Positions 34,078 to 42,512 of a stretch of DNA of 43,419 nt are shown one piece after another. Each line of letters begins with the position of its first letter. Position 1 is the first letter of the stretch. This DNA is from Hyphomicrobiales bacterium. Lineage in GTDB: Bacteria > Pseudomonadota > Alphaproteobacteria > Rhizobiales > Rhizobiaceae. A program made the position numbers and the translations under genes. Below the pieces are notes generated by a model. The model ran no database searches. It was not told the origin of the DNA and saw nothing but the letters and a program-made list of their open reading frames with translations. The stretch lies in NCBI GenBank assembly GCA_900469615.1, contig UBYA01000002.1:348773-392191 (forward strand), written 5' to 3'.

Positions 34078-36417
34078 ATGACAGTGTCACAGAACAACAT
34101 TGCAGTAGCATCGCTCGGCTTTCCGAGAATCGGCCGGCATCGCGAGCTGAAATTCGCGCTTGAAGGCTTCTGGTCCGGCAAGATCGCAGAATCCGAATTA
34201 CTTGAGACGGCCAGGAAGCTTCGGGCTGAAAACTGGTCTCTCCAGCGCGACTGCGGGATCACGCGCATCCCTTCCAACGATTTCTCCTTCTACGACCATG
34301 TGCTTGATACGGCCGTGATGGTCGGTGCCATCCCGTCCGTCTACGGCTGGACGGGCGGCGACGTCCCGCTGTCAACCTACTTCGCCATGGCGCGCGGCAG
34401 CCAGGGCGACGGTCATGCCGATTGCGGCCATACGCATCATGGTCACGGCGTGCCGGCGCTCGAAATGACCAAGTGGTTCGACACGAACTACCACTACATG
34501 GTGCCCGAAGTTTCCGAGGAGCAGGAATTCACGCTGACCTCGCAGAAGCCCCTCGACCATTTCCTGGAAGCTAGAGCGCTGGGCATTCACACCCGCCCGG
34601 TCGTGCTGGGGCCTGTTACCTTCCTGAAACTCGCCAAGGCGCGCTCGGCAATCTTCAAGCCGCTGGATCTGCTGCCGAAACTGCTGCCGGTCTATGAAGA
34701 GCTGCTGCGCCGTCTCGCCGCTGCGGGTGCCGACTGGGTGCAGATCGATGAGCCGATCTCCGTCCTCGACCTGACGGAGGGCGAGCGTCACGCGCTTTCC
34801 GTCACCTACAAGACCCTGACGCAGGCCGTGCCGGAACTGAAGATCATGCTGGCGACCTATTTCGGCGGCCTGGCAGATAATCTTGCCGCCGTTGCCGCCC
34901 TGCCGGTCGCCGGTCTGCATGTCGATCTGCTGCGGGCTCCGGAGCAGCTCGACGATGTCTTGAAGGCCGTTCGCAAGGATCAGGTCCTGTCGCTCGGCGT
35001 TATCGACGGACGCAACATCTGGCGGGCCGACCTTGCCTCGATCCTCAACCGCCTTCAGCCGGTCGTGGCTGCCCGCCGCGGCGGCGGAGTGGAAGTGGCG
35101 ACCTCGTGCTCGCTGCTCCATGTGCCGATCGATCTCGAGCTTGAGACGGCGCTCGATGCCGAGCTGAAGAGCTGGCTGGCATTCGCGACGCAGAAGCTCT
35201 CGGAGCTCTCCATTCTGGGTCGCGGTCTTTCCGAGGGCAAGGCTGCCGTCGCTGCCGAAGTCGACGCGGCTTCCAGAGCCATCGCCGCACGCGCCTCTTC
35301 CCCGAAAGTTACCGATCCGCTGGTGCGGGGTCGCATCGCCGGCATCGATGCGGGCATGAGGCAGCGCAAAAGCGCGTTTGCGGCGCGCCGCGCAGCACAG
35401 GCGGAAGCGATCAGGCTGCCGCTCTTCCCGACGACGACGATCGGCTCCTTCCCTCAGACGCCGGAGGTTCGCAAGGCCCGTTCGGCGCATGCCAAGGGTA
35501 CGCTGAGCTATGTCGACTACGAAGCTTTCCTGCGCAAGGAAACGGAGGCAACCATTCGCTGGCAGGAGGAAATCGGCCTCGACGTGCTGGTTCATGGCGA
35601 GTTCGAGCGCAACGACATGGTGCAGTATTTCGGCGAGCAGCTCTCGGGCTTCGCCTTCACCCAGCATGCCTGGGTGCAGAGCTATGGCTCTCGCTATGTC
35701 CGTCCGCCGATCATCTTCGGTGACGTTTCCAGGCCGAACCCGATGACGGTCCGCTGGTGGCAGTATTCGCAGTCGCTCACGGACAAGCCTGTCAAAGGCA
35801 TGCTCACCGGTCCCGTCACGATTCTCAACTGGTCGTTCGTGCGTGACGATATTCCGCGCAGCGAGACGTGCCGGCAGATCGCGCTGGCCATCCGCGACGA
35901 GGTCAACGATCTCGAAGCCGCGGGCGCCAAGATGATCCAGATCGATGAAGCGGCCCTTCGCGAAGGCCTTCCGCTTCGCCACAAGGATTGGAAAACCTAT
36001 CTCGATTGGGCGGTTGAAAGCTTCCGCATTTGCTCGAGCGGCGTCGACGATAAGACCCAGATTCACACGCATATGTGCTACTCCGAGTTCAATCAGATCA
36101 TCGACGCCATCGCTGCGATGGATGCCGACGTTATTTCCATCGAGACTTCCCGGTCGAAGATGGAACTGCTCGATGCCTTCAGGAACTTCAAGTATCCGAA
36201 CGAAATCGGCCCAGGTGTCTACGACATCCATTCGCCGCGTGTCCCCGAGGTCAGCGAGATGACCGAGCTCCTGTCGCTGGCACGCCAGCGGCTGCAGGAC
36301 CGGCAGCTCTGGGTCAATCCCGATTGCGGACTGAAGACCCGCAAGTGGAACGAGGTCCGGCCGGCACTCGTCAATATGGTGCAGGCTGCAGCCGAGCTGC
36401 GCAAGGCCGCTCAGTAA
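34078..36417 (+). CDS. metE: Cobalamin-independent methionine synthase
   Basis: A 779-residue enzyme of the usual MetE length, with two barrel domains. It transfers a methyl group from methyltetrahydrofolate (polyglutamate form) to homocysteine. Visible motifs are the N-terminal G-F-P-R-I-G-R-H-R-E-L-K, the catalytic-domain start T-T-T-I-G-S-F-P-Q-T (about 459), and the zinc ligands H665 and C667 in H-T-H-M-C-Y and C750 in N-P-D-C-G-L-K. The upstream cobalamin riboswitch explains its control. An in-frame GTG at 34084 has a better-placed ribosome site. Confidence 0.97.
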   Translation: MTVSQNNIAVASLGFPRIGRHRELKFALEGFWSGKIAESELLETARKLRAENWSLQRDCGITRIPSNDFSFYDHVLDTAVMVGAIPSVYGWTGGDVPLSTYFAMARGSQGDGHADCGHTHHGHGVPALEMTKWFDTNYHYMVPEVSEEQEFTLTSQKPLDHFLEARALGIHTRPVVLGPVTFLKLAKARSAIFKPLDLLPKLLPVYEELLRRLAAAGADWVQIDEPISVLDLTEGERHALSVTYKTLTQAVPELKIMLATYFGGLADNLAAVAALPVAGLHVDLLRAPEQLDDVLKAVRKDQVLSLGVIDGRNIWRADLASILNRLQPVVAARRGGGVEVATSCSLLHVPIDLELETALDAELKSWLAFATQKLSELSILGRGLSEGKAAVAAEVDAASRAIAARASSPKVTDPLVRGRIAGIDAGMRQRKSAFAARRAAQAEAIRLPLFPTTTIGSFPQTPEVRKARSAHAKGTLSYVDYEAFLRKETEATIRWQEEIGLDVLVHGEFERNDMVQYFGEQLSGFAFTQHAWVQSYGSRYVRPPIIFGDVSRPNPMTVRWWQYSQSLTDKPVKGMLTGPVTILNWSFVRDDIPRSETCRQIALAIRDEVNDLEAAGAKMIQIDEAALREGLPLRHKDWKTYLDWAVESFRICSSGVDDKTQIHTHMCYSEFNQIIDAIAAMDADVISIETSRSKMELLDAFRNFKYPNEIGPGVYDIHSPRVPEVSEMTELLSLARQRLQDRQLWVNPDCGLKTRKWNEVRPALVNMVQAAAELRKAAQ

Positions 36418-36425
36418 AGCGATCT

Positions 36426-36452
36426 GATGGTCCGGCCAATCGCCGGACCATC
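36426..36452 (+). terminator. Strong hairpin after metE
   Basis: GATGGTCCGGC (36426-36436) and GCCGGACCATC (36442-36452) form a perfect 11-bp stem with a 5-base loop, nine bases after the metE stop. The following CACCTTGTT is a weak U-tract. It probably ends metE mRNA and isolates it from the metF remnant. Confidence 0.65.
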
Positions 36453-36576
36453 CACCTTGTTAACCGGCAATCCACTTTGGAAGTTGCGGCTTTAGCGAGC
36501 GACGCTGCCGACCGGCTCCCAAGTCGATCCCGTCAATGCTGCCAGCCTCTCCTTGTTCGTGATGGAGGAATTTGAC

Positions 36577-37086
36577 ATGACTTCGAGATCCGAAAGCCGT
36601 AACGGCGATCTGCGCATCTCCTTCGAGTTCTTTCCGCCGAAGTCGGAAGAGGCCGAGCAGCAATTGTGGAACACGGTTGCGGATCTGAGCGGATGGGAGC
36701 CAGAGTTCGTCTCCGTGACTTAAGGGGCAGGCGGCTCGACCAAGGCGCCGACGCTGTCGGCCGTGCGGCGGATGATCCATGAGACGCCGTTCACGACCGC
36801 GTCGCATCTGACCTGTGTCGGCGCGACGCGCGAGGACACGCATCGGGTGATCAAGGAGCTCCTGGCGGCCGGCTGGCTCGATGCGCGTTTCGAGGGACTG
36901 GAAGACAATACCGAGGAGCGAGCCAAGGTTGCCGCCGATGTCGCCGCCGAGCAGATCCGGGATCTGATGCGCCGCGGCATCCACGAGTTTCATCTCTATA
37001 CGATGAACCGTTCGCCGCTGGTTTCCGCCGTGCTTGAATGGCTGGGCCTTCAGCGCAAGCTCGATGCACGCGCCGGCGCTGCCTGA
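36577..37086 (+). pseudogene. metF: Broken methylenetetrahydrofolate reductase gene
   Basis: The gene starts well (GGAGG, ATG at 36577; F-E-F-F-P-P-K) but codon 49 is TAA (36721) where MetF has a tyrosine in F-V-S-V-T-Y-G-A-G-G-S-T. In the same frame translation resumes G-A-G-G-S-T through T-C-V-G-A-T-R-E, then jumps to the C-terminal A-R-F-E-G-L...F-H-L-Y-T-M-N-R of MetF. About 130 central residues are missing compared with the usual 290-310. A functional metF must lie elsewhere, because MetE needs its product. Confidence 0.9.
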
Positions 37087-37121
37087 CCGGGCGGATGAGT
37101 TCGTTTCAAGGGAGCGCCCGG
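37087..37121. terminator. Inverted repeat after the metF remnant
   Basis: CCGGGCG (37087-37093) and CGCCCGG (37115-37121) are a perfect 7-bp inverted repeat with a 21-base loop, one base after the metF stop. There is no U-run, so it is a weak terminator candidate or a leftover of the original metF end. Confidence 0.35.
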
Positions 37122-37235
37122 ATAATGGAAGCGCCGCCGCTTCCCGCTTCGATCGAAAATATTCCCCAAGCAAATGCCGGCAATGCACGAGCTGGGCTTA
37201 AGCGGCCACGACCCGCGTCCGCGGGCGTATTGCCT

Positions 37236-37934
37236 TCACACGAACGCCTCGACCCGTTCCCATGCGGCCGCCAGATGCCGTTCGATGATCTTCGACAGGC
37301 GATCGGCATCCCGCGCTTCGAAAGCTTCGATCATCTCTTCATGCTCGCGGACCGCCTTGGCCCAGTTCTCTTCGCCCTGATGCCCGACGAAGCGCACCCG
37401 CTTCAGGCGTCCCTGCAGCATGCCGTGCGTATAGGCCAGCGGCTCGTTGTCGGAAAGCGCCACGATGGCCGAGTGGATGTTCTGGTTCAGCTTGTAATAT
37501 TCCATGCGCTTGCGCTCGCGATAATAGGCAAGCATCTGGTCATGCAGGGATCGGATATGCGCGATCTGCTCGTCGGTCGCACGCTCGCAGGCGATGCGTC
37601 CCGCAAGGCTCTCAAGGGTTCTGAGCACAAGCAACATGTCCTTGATGTCCTTGGCGTTGAACTGGCGCACAATAGCTCCTCGGGTCGGCACGAGCTCCAC
37701 GAGCCCCTCGCTTGCCAGGAATTTTATCGCCTCGCGCAACGGCGTGCGGGAGACGCCGAGCCGCTGGCCCATCTGGGTCTCATGAATGCGCGAACCCGGC
37801 TGCAGCTCACCCTCGATGATCATGTCGCGCAGGCGATTGACGATCGCGTCGTGAAGGGACACGCGGGCGATCGGGCCGGACTCGCTGACAAATGCGCCCG
37901 ATGTGCTCGAAACTGGGTCGGAGCCTGCCGCCAT
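37236..37934 (-). CDS. GntR-family (FCD) transcriptional regulator
   Basis: A 232-residue regulator with an N-terminal winged helix (about 25-90; G-V-S-R-T-P-L-R-E-A-I-K-F-L) and a C-terminal all-helical FCD domain (about 100-225) with the D/H metal-site pattern (N-Q-N-I-H-S-A-I and R-E-H-E-E-M-I-E). Members respond to organic acids. It is divergent from the M20 amidohydrolase at 38375, its likely target. The 440-bp spacer between them carries several inverted repeats. Confidence 0.92.
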   Translation of the reverse strand: MAAGSDPVSSTSGAFVSESGPIARVSLHDAIVNRLRDMIIEGELQPGSRIHETQMGQRLGVSRTPLREAIKFLASEGLVELVPTRGAIVRQFNAKDIKDMLLVLRTLESLAGRIACERATDEQIAHIRSLHDQMLAYYRERKRMEYYKLNQNIHSAIVALSDNEPLAYTHGMLQGRLKRVRFVGHQGEENWAKAVREHEEMIEAFEARDADRLSKIIERHLAAAWERVEAFV

Positions 37935-37972
37935 ATCGATCCCCTAGCCTTTAGAAAATAATGATTTAGCTC

Positions 37973-38058
37973 TGGACGTACCTTTTCCGTCCACGTCTGT
38001 CCAGCCCTGATGCGGCATGTGGTATCATAATCTATTGCGTTCCGAATGTTGTATGCAA
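37973..38058. promoter_or_regulatory. Inverted repeats in the GntR-amidohydrolase spacer
   Basis: TGGACG (37973-37978) pairs with CGTCCA (37988-37993), and CTGGAC (37972-37977) also matches GTCCAG (37999-38004). Further right, TTGTATGCAA (38049-38058) resembles the short TTGTATNCAA-like sites of GntR/FCD regulators. These are plausible operators for the adjacent GntR protein. The rest of the spacer (38060-38370) holds no gene that I can support. Confidence 0.35.
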
Positions 38059-38374
38059 AATTTTCATCGTCAACGGAATGCGTCGATAGCGTGCGGGCGG
38101 TTGCCTCAAAGCCAGCTGCAAGAACGAACAATTTCCATACCGTCCGCCGCCTCCGGGCCGCGCCTGCCATGGGTGGTCCTGCGGGAATCAGCCCCGAATT
38201 TGCAGCGCGACGCGATCGACGAGGCGGACCCGGCCCGGTGATGGATCGCAATGTCCATGTCGCGCTTTGCGCTGGATGCGATTGCCCATGGCGCGAATTT
38301 CGTTGACCATATACTGAACGGGCGGCAACCATGATCCATGGTGCCCGGCAGGCTAGATAGGGAGACTGGTCTTG

Positions 38375-39556
38375 ATGCTTGATACGAGCGTTTCGTTCCT
38401 GACCGAACAGGACATGGCGGAACTCATCCAGTTCCGCCACGAACTTCACCGTCATCCGGAAATTTCGGGGGAGGAACATGAGACCGCGCAGCGTGTCGTG
38501 TCATTTCTCGCATCCCTGAACCCGGATCGGGTGGTGACCGCGCTCGGCAAGACCGGCGTGGCGGCGGTTTTTGCCGGAAACGAACCGGGGCCGACGATCC
38601 TTTTCCGATGCGAGCTCGATGCACTGCCCATAGCGGAAACAGGTTCGCCGCCTTACGCCTCGCGCGTTCCCGGCAAGGGGCACATGTGCGGACACGACGG
38701 CCACATGGCGATCCTTGCGGCGCTGGCGCGGGGTCTTGCGCGCAAGCGACCGGCCAGGGGCAAGGTCATATTGCTGTTTCAGCCGGCGGAGGAGACGGGC
38801 GCCGGCGCCCTGGCCGTTCTCGAAGATCCTCTTTTTGCCGAGGTCCGGCCGAGCATGTCTTTCTCCCTGCATAATTCGCCCGGCCATGCGCTGGGTTTTG
38901 CGGCATTGACGGATGGACCCGTCAATTGCGCATCGCGCGGAATCCGTATCCGATTGACCGGCAGAACCGCCCATGCATCGACACCGGGTTCCGGCAAATC
39001 TCCGATGCTGGCCATGACGCGATTGATGCCTGGTCTTGCGCGGATGTCGGAGGCTGGGATCAGGAACGAGAAGGGCCTGAACCGCGACTTCGCGATGATC
39101 ACCGTGACGCACGCCACGCTTGGCGAACCCACATTCGGAGTAGCGCCCGGATCGGCGGAAGTCTGGGCAACGCTGCGAACGCTGATCGATGCGCGGATGG
39201 AGGCTCTGTCTTCGTCCGTCGAAACGCTCGCGCGGGAAATCGCAGCGGAGGAGGGTCTCGCGGTGCAAATCGACTATCATGATATTTTCCCGCATTGCGA
39301 AAATAGCCCCGAGGCTACCGACCATTTGAGGCGAGCCCTGGAAGACGAAGGCATACCCCACGGTCCCGGCACGCTGCCGATGCTTGCTTCCGAGGATTTC
39401 GGCCGTTTTCGCTCGACAGGTCCTGCCGCGATGGTCTTTCTCGGAGCTGGAACCGAATGCCCGGCCCTTCATAGCCCCGATTATGACTTTCCGGATGTAT
39501 TGATCGGAGTCGGCGCGACTATTTTCATGCGCGTCGCGCGCAATATCCTTGGCTGA
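38375..39556 (+). CDS. M20-family amidohydrolase (hippurate hydrolase-like)
   Basis: A 393-residue M20D metallo-hydrolase. Metal ligands are visible: C105 and H107 in M-C-G-H-D-G-H-M, and the E-E pair in Q-P-A-E-E-T-G-A-G-A (about 136-145). The inserted dimerisation domain lies at about 185-300 (R-T-A-H-A-S-T-P). Relatives cleave N-acyl amino acids, including hippurate, indole-acetyl amino acids and acetyl-amino acids. An ATG at 38375 follows AGGGAG; a TTG lies one codon earlier. Its divergent GntR neighbour is the likely regulator. Confidence 0.9.
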   Translation: MLDTSVSFLTEQDMAELIQFRHELHRHPEISGEEHETAQRVVSFLASLNPDRVVTALGKTGVAAVFAGNEPGPTILFRCELDALPIAETGSPPYASRVPGKGHMCGHDGHMAILAALARGLARKRPARGKVILLFQPAEETGAGALAVLEDPLFAEVRPSMSFSLHNSPGHALGFAALTDGPVNCASRGIRIRLTGRTAHASTPGSGKSPMLAMTRLMPGLARMSEAGIRNEKGLNRDFAMITVTHATLGEPTFGVAPGSAEVWATLRTLIDARMEALSSSVETLAREIAAEEGLAVQIDYHDIFPHCENSPEATDHLRRALEDEGIPHGPGTLPMLASEDFGRFRSTGPAAMVFLGAGTECPALHSPDYDFPDVLIGVGATIFMRVARNILG

Positions 39557-39596
39557 GCGGTTGCAGCTCACTCGATTCGACCGCAAAGGATATCCC

Positions 39597-39909
39597 ATGA
39601 AGATCAAGGCAGCCGTTCTCGATGAAATGGGGCTTGCCCGTCCCTATGGCAAAACCAGGCCGCTTGATGTGCAAATCCTGGACCTGGAAGGCCCGGGTCC
39701 GGGCGAGGTGCTGGTGAAAATGGCGGCAGCGGGCCTTTGCCATTCCGATCTTTCGGTGATCGAGGGCAATCGCCCGCATCTTGTCGGTTTCGGCGCGCTT
39801 CAAACTCGGGCAGGACGAGACGGCGGAAACATTCGCCCGTATTGTCGCCAGCCTGGGCGATGAAGACCTGAAATACTGGATGACGAGAATGAGACACATC
39901 GCATCGTGA
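39597..39909 (+). pseudogene. Alcohol dehydrogenase start joined to an unrelated gene end
   Basis: From the ATG at 39597 about 60 codons match the N-terminus of zinc alcohol dehydrogenases (P-G-P-G-E-V-L-V-K-M-A-A-A-G-L-C-H-S-D-L-S-V-I-E-G-N-R-P). Just after this, near 39776, the homology stops. A different frame then reads S-V-S-A-R-F-K-L-G-Q-D...K-Y-W-M-T-R-M-R-H-I-A-S to a TGA at 39907-39909. It looks like the end of another gene that I do not recognise. A deletion that fused the two would explain it. It follows the M20 gene by 40 bases, so an operon was probably truncated. Confidence 0.75.
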
Positions 39910-39983
39910 GCTCCCGGCGCCACCCGGGCATGAACCATCCGTGACCGCTGCCGGCATGCTCTGGCGGCTCGCTCTGAAAGCGA

Positions 39984-40874
39984 TTATTCCCCGACCATCT
40001 CGCGCTTCAGCCAGCTGCGGAAGGCTTCGAGGGGAGGGTAGTCGGCGCGCGATGCCGGCCACACCAGCCAATAAGCGCCCGAGCCCGCCACGGAGCGCTT
40101 CAAAACGGGCATGAGACGGCCGGCGCTCACTTCGACGTCGGCGAGATAATCGGGCAGCAGAGCGATGCCCAATCCGGAGATGGCCGCCTGCGTCATCGTG
40201 GCGAACTGGTCGAACAGCATCCCCTTCGCGGCGGGTGCGCTCGCACTTTGCGCCTCAAACCATATCTTCCAGGCGCTTGGACGCGTCTCAAGCTGAAGAA
40301 GCGGAAACTCCGAAACATCTTCGATCTGCCGAATGGGATGACTTGCCAGAACCTCCGGTGCGATGCAGGCGGTCAGCCGTTCGTCGAAGAGTTTCATATG
40401 GCCGGCGTCGCGCCAGTCGTCGGCGCCGAAATGGATCGCCGCATCGAAGCTTTCGGCTGTGAAGTTGAAGCGCTTGAGACGGGTTGCCAGGTTGACCGTG
40501 ATGCCCGGATGGGCGGTCAGGAACGTTCCGAGCCGCGGAGCGAGCCAGCGCGTGCCGAAGGCCGGCAGGATGGCAAGGGAAAGGGTGCCGCCGCCCGGAT
40601 TGGTGGTGAATTCCATGCTGGCCCGCTGAATGAGATCCAGCGCCCGCGTGATATCCTTGCCGTAGGCGAGAGCTGCCTGCGTTGGAATGAGCTTTTGCCG
40701 GTAGCGCTCGAAGAGAGGCCGGCCGAGCTGCTGCTCCAGATTTTGAAGGAGCCGGCTGACGGTGCTCTGCGTCAGGTTCAGTTCGCGGGCCGCTGCGGCG
40801 GTCGAGCCGGTTTTCAACACGGCCTCGAAGGCGAAAAGCAGGCTGACGGAGGGCAGGAAGCGACGAGGGCGCAT
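39984..40874 (-). CDS. LysR-family regulator (GcvA-like)
   Basis: A 296-residue LysR protein with the N-terminal winged helix (about 8-67; T-G-S-T-A-A-A-A-R-E-L-N-L-T-Q-S-T-V-S-R) and a C-terminal effector-binding domain of the GcvA type (G-T-R-W-L-A-P-R-L). It is divergent from the glutaryl-CoA dehydrogenase gene, the usual place for its activator (GcdR-like). The 129-bp spacer contains ATG-N9-CAT (40883-40897), a weak dyad that may be part of its site. Confidence 0.9.
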   Translation of the reverse strand: MRPRRFLPSVSLLFAFEAVLKTGSTAAAARELNLTQSTVSRLLQNLEQQLGRPLFERYRQKLIPTQAALAYGKDITRALDLIQRASMEFTTNPGGGTLSLAILPAFGTRWLAPRLGTFLTAHPGITVNLATRLKRFNFTAESFDAAIHFGADDWRDAGHMKLFDERLTACIAPEVLASHPIRQIEDVSEFPLLQLETRPSAWKIWFEAQSASAPAAKGMLFDQFATMTQAAISGLGIALLPDYLADVEVSAGRLMPVLKRSVAGSGAYWLVWPASRADYPPLEAFRSWLKREMVGE

Positions 40875-41003
40875 CGAAACCTATGCATTTTATACATGAT
40901 GTCAGGGGCAGATAGCGTTATCTCAGGCCCCTGGCAAGCATTATGTGAATAGGCAGCAACACGTTCGGTATTTTTGCATATTACACTCGCAACGGAGGTT
41001 TTC

Positions 41004-42224
41004 TTGTCTGCCGAGATCGCTTCTTCGAATGGTCATGGGCGCGACACAAGCGCCTTTGCCTGGAATGATCCTTTCCTCCTCGACGATCAGCTGTCGGACG
41101 AAGAGCGCATGATCCGCGATGCGGCTGCCGCCTTTGCCGGCGAGGAACTGCTTCCCCGCGTGGAGGCCGCCTATCTGGAGGAACAGACCGATCCCGAGCT
41201 CTTCCGCCTGATGGGCAGGGCCGGCCTGCTGGGTGTGACGCTGCCGGAGAAATACGGCGCCGCCGGCGCCAATTACACGGCCTACGGCCTGGTCGCCCGC
41301 GAAGTCGAGCGCATCGATTCCGGCTACCGCTCGATGATGAGCGTCCAATCCTCGCTGGTCATCTATCCGATCCACGCCTACGGTTCGGAAGAGCAGAAGG
41401 ACAAATATCTGCCCGGCCTCGTTTCGGGCGAACTGATCGGCTGCTTCGGCTTGACGGAGCCGGATGCCGGTTCCGATCCGGGCGGCATGAAAACACGCGC
41501 CGAAAAGATCGACGGCGGCTATCGGCTGCGCGGATCCAAAATGTGGATTTCGAACGCGCCGATTGCGGATGTTTTCGTCGTCTGGGCGAAGTCGGAGGCG
41601 CACGACGGCAAGATTCGCGGCTTTATTCTCGAAAAGGGCATGAAGGGACTTTCCGCGCCGAAGATCGGCGGCAAGCTGTCGCTGCGCGCGTCAATCACAG
41701 GCGAGATCGTGCTGGATGGGGTCGAGGTCGGCGAGGATGCCCTGTTGCCCGGCGTATCCGGGCTTGCCGGTCCCTTTGGCTGCCTTAACCGCGCCCGTTA
41801 CGGCATCTCCTGGGGCGTTCTCGGCGCTGCGGAGGATTGCTGGTTTCGTGCCCGCCAGTATGGTTTTGATCGCCTTCAGTTCGGCAAGCCGCTTGCCGGC
41901 ACACAACTCTACCAGAAGAAGCTGTCGGACATGCTGACGGAGATCGCTCTCGGTCTGCAAGCGTCGCTCCGCGTCGGCCGCCTGATGGACGAACATAGGT
42001 TCGCGCCGGAGATGATCTCGATCGTCAAGCGCAATAACTGCGGCAAGGCGCTCGACATTGCGCGCCAGGCGCGGGACATGCATGGCGGCAACGGCATCCA
42101 GATTGAATACCATGTCATGCGTCACGCGCAGAACCTGGAAACGGTCAACACCTATGAAGGCACGCATGACATCCATGCGTTGATCCTCGGTCGGGCACAG
42201 ACCGGATTGCAGGCCTTTTTCTGA
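41004..42224 (+). CDS. gcdH: Glutaryl-CoA dehydrogenase (acyl-CoA dehydrogenase family)
   Basis: A 406-residue flavoprotein. It has the acyl-CoA dehydrogenase signature [16 protein letters not shown] (about 148-163) and the catalytic glutamate E385 in T-Y-E-G-T-H-D-I-H. The Y-E-G-T-H-D motif and length fit glutaryl-CoA dehydrogenases, which convert glutaryl-CoA to crotonyl-CoA and pass electrons to ETF. I choose the TTG at 41004, five bases after GGAGG; the frame is open from 40974. The stop overlaps the start of the CaiB remnant. Confidence 0.93.
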   Translation: MSAEIASSNGHGRDTSAFAWNDPFLLDDQLSDEERMIRDAAAAFAGEELLPRVEAAYLEEQTDPELFRLMGRAGLLGVTLPEKYGAAGANYTAYGLVAREVERIDSGYRSMMSVQSSLVIYPIHAYGSEEQKDKYLPGLVSGELIGCFGLTEPDAGSDPGGMKTRAEKIDGGYRLRGSKMWISNAPIADVFVVWAKSEAHDGKIRGFILEKGMKGLSAPKIGGKLSLRASITGEIVLDGVEVGEDALLPGVSGLAGPFGCLNRARYGISWGVLGAAEDCWFRARQYGFDRLQFGKPLAGTQLYQKKLSDMLTEIALGLQASLRVGRLMDEHRFAPEMISIVKRNNCGKALDIARQARDMHGGNGIQIEYHVMRHAQNLETVNTYEGTHDIHALILGRAQTGLQAFF

Positions 42225-42512
42225 TGGCAGGCGGCGAACGCGCGCCGCTTGTCGGGCTGAAGGTGGCCGAGGTGGAAAGCACGAAGGGCGACGATACCCG
42301 TTCATGGGGTCCGCCCTTCGTGGAGCGCCATCGTCGAAGAGGCCATTGCCGATCCGCAGGTGCTATCGCGCGCGATGAAGATCGAACCGGAGAGCCTGCC
42401 GGGGCTTCGCACGCCGATCCGCTTTTCCAGAAGTCCGCTGGCGCTGGATAAAGCAGGCCCGGCTCTCGGCAACGGCGCACGGAATTTCACCACGGGAGAC
42501 GACAGGACATGA
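42224..42512 (+). pseudogene. CaiB/BaiF-type CoA-transferase gene with two internal deletions
   Basis: The ATG overlaps the dehydrogenase stop. The first 32 codons read A-P-L-V-G-L-K-V then jump to E-S-T-K-G-D-D-T-R-S-W-G-P-P-F, which in intact CaiB proteins lies roughly 25-30 residues further on. At about 42322 the reading changes frame to E-E-A-I-A-D-P-Q-V-L-S-R...L-P-G-L-R-T-P-I-R-F, the C-terminal part of the same family, and ends at the TGA overlapping hbd (42510-42512). About 300 of some 400 codons are gone. The intact form would have been the glutarate CoA-transferase of this pathway. Confidence 0.88.

Noticed and set aside
34372..36231. A 619-codon open frame on the minus strand opposite metE
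   Set aside because: It is the mirror of a highly GC-biased real gene; the translation is low-complexity, has no family motif, and metE on the other strand is certain.
38106..38339. A 77-codon minus-strand frame upstream of the M20 gene
   Set aside because: No ribosome site and no family resemblance; the spacer is better explained as regulatory DNA.
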